Part shown: one piece after another, positions 61,465 through 64,000 of the stretch
How the letters are laid out: every line of letters starts with the position of its first letter
Numbering within the stretch: the first letter of the stretch is position 1
Source of the DNA: Oscillospiraceae bacterium
GTDB taxonomy: Bacteria; Bacillota; Clostridia; Oscillospirales; Ruminococcaceae
Assembly: GCA_022835495.1 (NCBI GenBank)
Contig: BQOK01000001.1
Location: 2,790,001 to 2,854,000 of the forward strand
Direction of reading: 5' to 3'
Length of the DNA stretch: 64,000 nt
Translations under genes and position numbers: made by a program
Notes under the pieces: model-generated
What the model was told of the DNA's origin: nothing
Seen by the model: only the letters and a program-made list of their open reading frames with translations
The model's database searches: none

Positions 61465-62406
61465 TCAGAACAACCCGTCCTCGCCCATTTTGGTGGTGAT
61501 TTTGTTGGCGCCCCAGATCATCCCCACCCCGATCACCGATTTCAGCAGCCCCACCGCAGTGGTGTAGCCAAAGTTTGTGCCCAGCATAAACGACTTGCGG
61601 TACACAAAGGTGTCGATGGTGTCGGCCACCGGGTACACCGGCGCGCTGTAAAGGTTGAACACCTGGTCAAACGAGGCCCCGCTCATAATGCCGCCGACCT
61701 GCAGGATCAGCATGATGCAAACGGTGCTGCGGATGCCCGGCCAGGTGATATGCAGCATTTTTTGCAGCCGGTTCGCGCCGTCGATGCCCGCCGCCTCGTA
61801 AAGCTGGGGGTCAATGCCGGTGAGCGCCGCCATGTAGATGATCGAGTCCCAGCCGAACTCCTTCCAGATATTCGACACCCAGATGAACGGCCGGAAGGAG
61901 CTCAGGCTCATCAGCGGCGCCACCTGCTCCAGCCCCAGCGTGCCCAAAAGCTGATTCACAATGCCGTTGCTGGCAAACATGTTGATCAAAATGCCGGACA
62001 GCACCACCCAGGAGATAAAGTGCGGAAAGGTAAACACCGTCTGAAAAAACTTCTTCACCCGCGGGTGGCGGATCTCGTTCAGCAAAATCGCCACAAGAAT
62101 GGGCACCGGAAAATGGAACGCCAGCTTGCCCAGGCTGAAAACAATGGTATTTTTGAAGGCCCGCCAGAACTCCGCGTCGCCGAACATGGTTTTAAAATGG
62201 TCAAAGCCCACCCAGGGGCTGTGCCACAGGCCGGTGTCATAGCGGTAGTTGCGGAACGCCAGGGTAATGCCCCCCATGGGCAGATAACAAAAGATCAGGT
62301 ACCACGCCAATATGGGGATCAGCATTAAATACAACAGTCGATCGTTTTTGATCCGCTTCCACAGCTGTGCGCGGCGCAGCTTTCTTTCCAGTGTCTGTTC
62401 TCTCAT
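61465..62406 (-). CDS. Sugar ABC transporter permease (LplB type)
   Basis: A 313-residue permease with the coupling loop QLYEAAGIDGANRLQKMLHITWPGI and start of the first span ILAWYLIFCYLPMGGITLAFRNY. It is the first gene of the second glycan operon and forms a channel with the next product. No ATPase gene is present. Confidence 0.92.
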   Translation of the reverse strand: MREQTLERKLRRAQLWKRIKNDRLLYLMLIPILAWYLIFCYLPMGGITLAFRNYRYDTGLWHSPWVGFDHFKTMFGDAEFWRAFKNTIVFSLGKLAFHFPVPILVAILLNEIRHPRVKKFFQTVFTFPHFISWVVLSGILINMFASNGIVNQLLGTLGLEQVAPLMSLSSFRPFIWVSNIWKEFGWDSIIYMAALTGIDPQLYEAAGIDGANRLQKMLHITWPGIRSTVCIMLILQVGGIMSGASFDQVFNLYSAPVYPVADTIDTFVYRKSFMLGTNFGYTTAVGLLKSVIGVGMIWGANKITTKMGEDGLF

Positions 62407-62643
62407 TGCGACCCGGCCCTTTCGTTGTTCTCACAATTGCAGTATACCTGCCCGGCCGCAGAATTGGTATGGACGAAACCAAACACTTTGCCCTGTTTAT
62501 TTTTCATTTCGATCACAATTTATGTTCAAAAATTATATTTTCCCTGCATTTATGGAGAATTTTTAGGTGGCGCACCGGCTTTTTCCATATTCCCGGCCCC
62601 AGTCCTGTGTTATACTTTTTACCAGAGCGAAAGGGGTGTGCCC

Positions 62644-64000
62644 ATGAAAAAGATCTTTCAGCAATCCATCCTCAAGCAGTTCAAGCTGGTGCTGTATTGC
62701 CTGCTCACCCTTACCCTGGTGCTCGCGGTGATCTGCTACGGCTTCATCTACCGGCTCATGATCAAAAGCGCCGCCTCCTACGCGCAGGACACCGCAGGCC
62801 GTTTCGAGTCCGAGATCCAGTACATCCTGCGCCGGGCCGACTCTATTTTTGTAAACCTGATGTTCGACCCCAACATTGAGCGGCTGCTGCTCTCGCCCTA
62901 TTCCGAAAACACTCCCGAATACATCAACTCCCTGCTGGTGCAGTTTTCCTCCTACTCCATCATGAACGAGGACATTGCCGACATCGCCCTCGTCTCGCCC
63001 GAGATCAGCTGGTCCAACTACTTTGACCCCGCCACCCTGCGCGGCTTCTGCGCCCAGATGGAAAACACCTACGACACCCGCTGTTTTGGCCTGCAGCCCT
63101 CGCCCCTTACCTCGCTGAAAAGGAATGACGAGGTGCGCCTGGTCTTTGCTCGCAACATGTACGGCATGCACAACAACCGCTCCTACGGGCGCTTTCTAGG
63201 CACGATCTTTCTTTCGCTGGACCTGCGCAAATCCCCGGTCACCCTGCCCACAGATGAAACGCTGGGCACATATTTTATCCTGAAAAGCGCCAGCGGCGCT
63301 TCCTTTTCCTTCAACTGCCCGCAGGCCCAGTGCCGGGAGATCCTGTCCCAATGGCATGATGGCGGCCCCGCCGCAGGCGGCGCCTACCTGCAAAAGCTCC
63401 AGGGCTACGACGTATACACCACCCGCATCGAGGGCACCGACCTGTACATCATCAGCGCGCTGGACCAGGCCCTGCTCACCCGCGATGTGAACCGGGCCAT
63501 CACCGTGTTTCTGGCCATTGCCATCGCCGTGTTCTTTCTGCTGGCGCTGCTTATGCGCTTTCTGCTCAAAAGCATGGTCACCCCGCTTCAAAAGCTGGCC
63601 GATTACATCGTGCGCATCCGCAACAGCCCCCCCGCCGCCCCCAAAGAGGCGCTTGCGCTGCAGGGCTGCGAGGAAGTGCAGAACCTCAACCGCTCGTTTT
63701 ACGAGCTGCTCCAGCGCCAGGCCCAGCTCTCCCAGGAGCTGCACGAAACCACCGTGACCCTGTACGAAACCGAGCTGGGCAAAAAGCAGGCCGAACTGGA
63801 TTTTCTGCGCAGCCAGATCAACCCCCACTTTTTGTACAACGCACTGGAATCCATCAACGCACTGGCCGCCGAGCGGGGCGTCGGCGAGATCAGCGACGCG
63901 GTGAACGCCCTGGGCAAGCTGTTCCGGTATAACGTAAAGGGCGGCGCCATTGTGCCGCTGCGCCAGGAACTGGAAACGGTAAAAGCCTACCTCACGGTGC
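62644..64000 (+). CDS. YesM-type sensor histidine kinase (partial, runs off window)
   Basis: The first 452 codons of a sensor kinase. One N-terminal span (about residues 14-38), an extracellular sensor domain to about 285, a second span near 287-310, then a HAMP-like segment and the His_kinase region with SQINPHFLYNALESINALA, where the His is the phospho-acceptor. The catalytic ATPase part lies beyond 64000. AAAGGGG precedes the ATG. It is divergent to the glycan importer operon, the usual place for a kinase that senses the sugar and activates that operon through an AraC-type regulator, which may follow outside the window. Confidence 0.93.
   Translation, partial: MKKIFQQSILKQFKLVLYCLLTLTLVLAVICYGFIYRLMIKSAASYAQDTAGRFESEIQYILRRADSIFVNLMFDPNIERLLLSPYSENTPEYINSLLVQFSSYSIMNEDIADIALVSPEISWSNYFDPATLRGFCAQMENTYDTRCFGLQPSPLTSLKRNDEVRLVFARNMYGMHNNRSYGRFLGTIFLSLDLRKSPVTLPTDETLGTYFILKSASGASFSFNCPQAQCREILSQWHDGGPAAGGAYLQKLQGYDVYTTRIEGTDLYIISALDQALLTRDVNRAITVFLAIAIAVFFLLALLMRFLLKSMVTPLQKLADYIVRIRNSPPAAPKEALALQGCEEVQNLNRSFYELLQRQAQLSQELHETTVTLYETELGKKQAELDFLRSQINPHFLYNALESINALAAERGVGEISDAVNALGKLFRYNVKGGAIVPLRQELETVKAYLTV

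Noticed and set aside
62407-62643. Promoters for the divergent glycan operon and kinase gene
   Set aside because: TATACT boxes are seen on both strands, but neither has an acceptable -35 at the right distance, so no promoter is claimed. I see no gene in this stretch.

Overview
The window is GC-rich chromosomal DNA (by eye above 60% G+C) from an anaerobic Firmicute, most likely a member of Clostridia/Oscillospirales. The evidence is an uninterrupted S10-spc-alpha ribosomal supercluster that includes adk, map, a KOW protein, infA and rpmJ; zinc-ribbon S14 (type Z); strong AGGAGG-like ribosome binding sites with several TTG and GTG starts; RqcH, TrmK and Nif3; a Lsa-type ABC-F gene; and Lpl/YtcQ-type sugar importers with a YesM-type sensor kinase. 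Genus-level assignment is inference.

Layout. (1) 1-1868: an ABC-F antibiotic-resistance-type ATPase behind a leader containing a strong intrinsic terminator. (2) 1926-15447: a ten-gene minus-strand operon under a ROK repressor with a clear promoter and a 12-bp-arm palindromic operator. It encodes an FAD oxidoreductase, an exported protein of unknown function, a sugar-type binding protein with two permeases, a TIM-barrel protein, and a GH20 hexosaminidase flanked by two DUF4127 paralogues. (3) 15526-18019: an auxin-efflux-type carrier and a PRPP synthetase. (4) 18025-34208: 32 genes from rpsJ to rplQ on the minus strand, with a consensus promoter and a leader of about 320 nt. L30 carries a long Lys/Ala/Pro-rich N-terminal extension. 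(5) 34262-44011: housekeeping and envelope genes (zinc-ribbon membrane protein, rqcH, PH-domain protein, nif3, trmK, DUF1858, DUF2142, zinc-ribbon protein, two sigma factors), a degenerate tRNA-like element and a tRNA-Leu(CAA).

(6) 44198-52348: the most distinctive region, a plus-strand RiPP-type export and maturation locus. It holds a very short HlyD-like protein, a C39-peptidase ABC exporter and a second ABC exporter (the NHLM pair), two leader peptides ending in DDxLDAVxGG whose putative cores contain zinc-ribbon cysteine pairs, one radical SAM/SPASM maturase, and an orphan OmpR-type response regulator with its own promoter.

(7) 52434-64000: a second minus-strand glycan operon: two permeases, a binding lipoprotein, a DUF4091 protein, a Gfo/Idh oxidoreductase, a secreted GH16 enzyme with two F5/8-type domains, and an intracellular GH31 enzyme. 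A YesM-type sensor kinase is transcribed divergently and runs off the right edge. Neither importer has its own ATPase, so a shared MsmX-like ATPase elsewhere is expected.

How the genes fit together: the two glycan operons each combine extracellular capture or cutting, import and cytoplasmic hydrolysis. The RiPP locus pairs leader-directed modification by radical SAM with leader removal at Gly-Gly and export by the C39 transporter.
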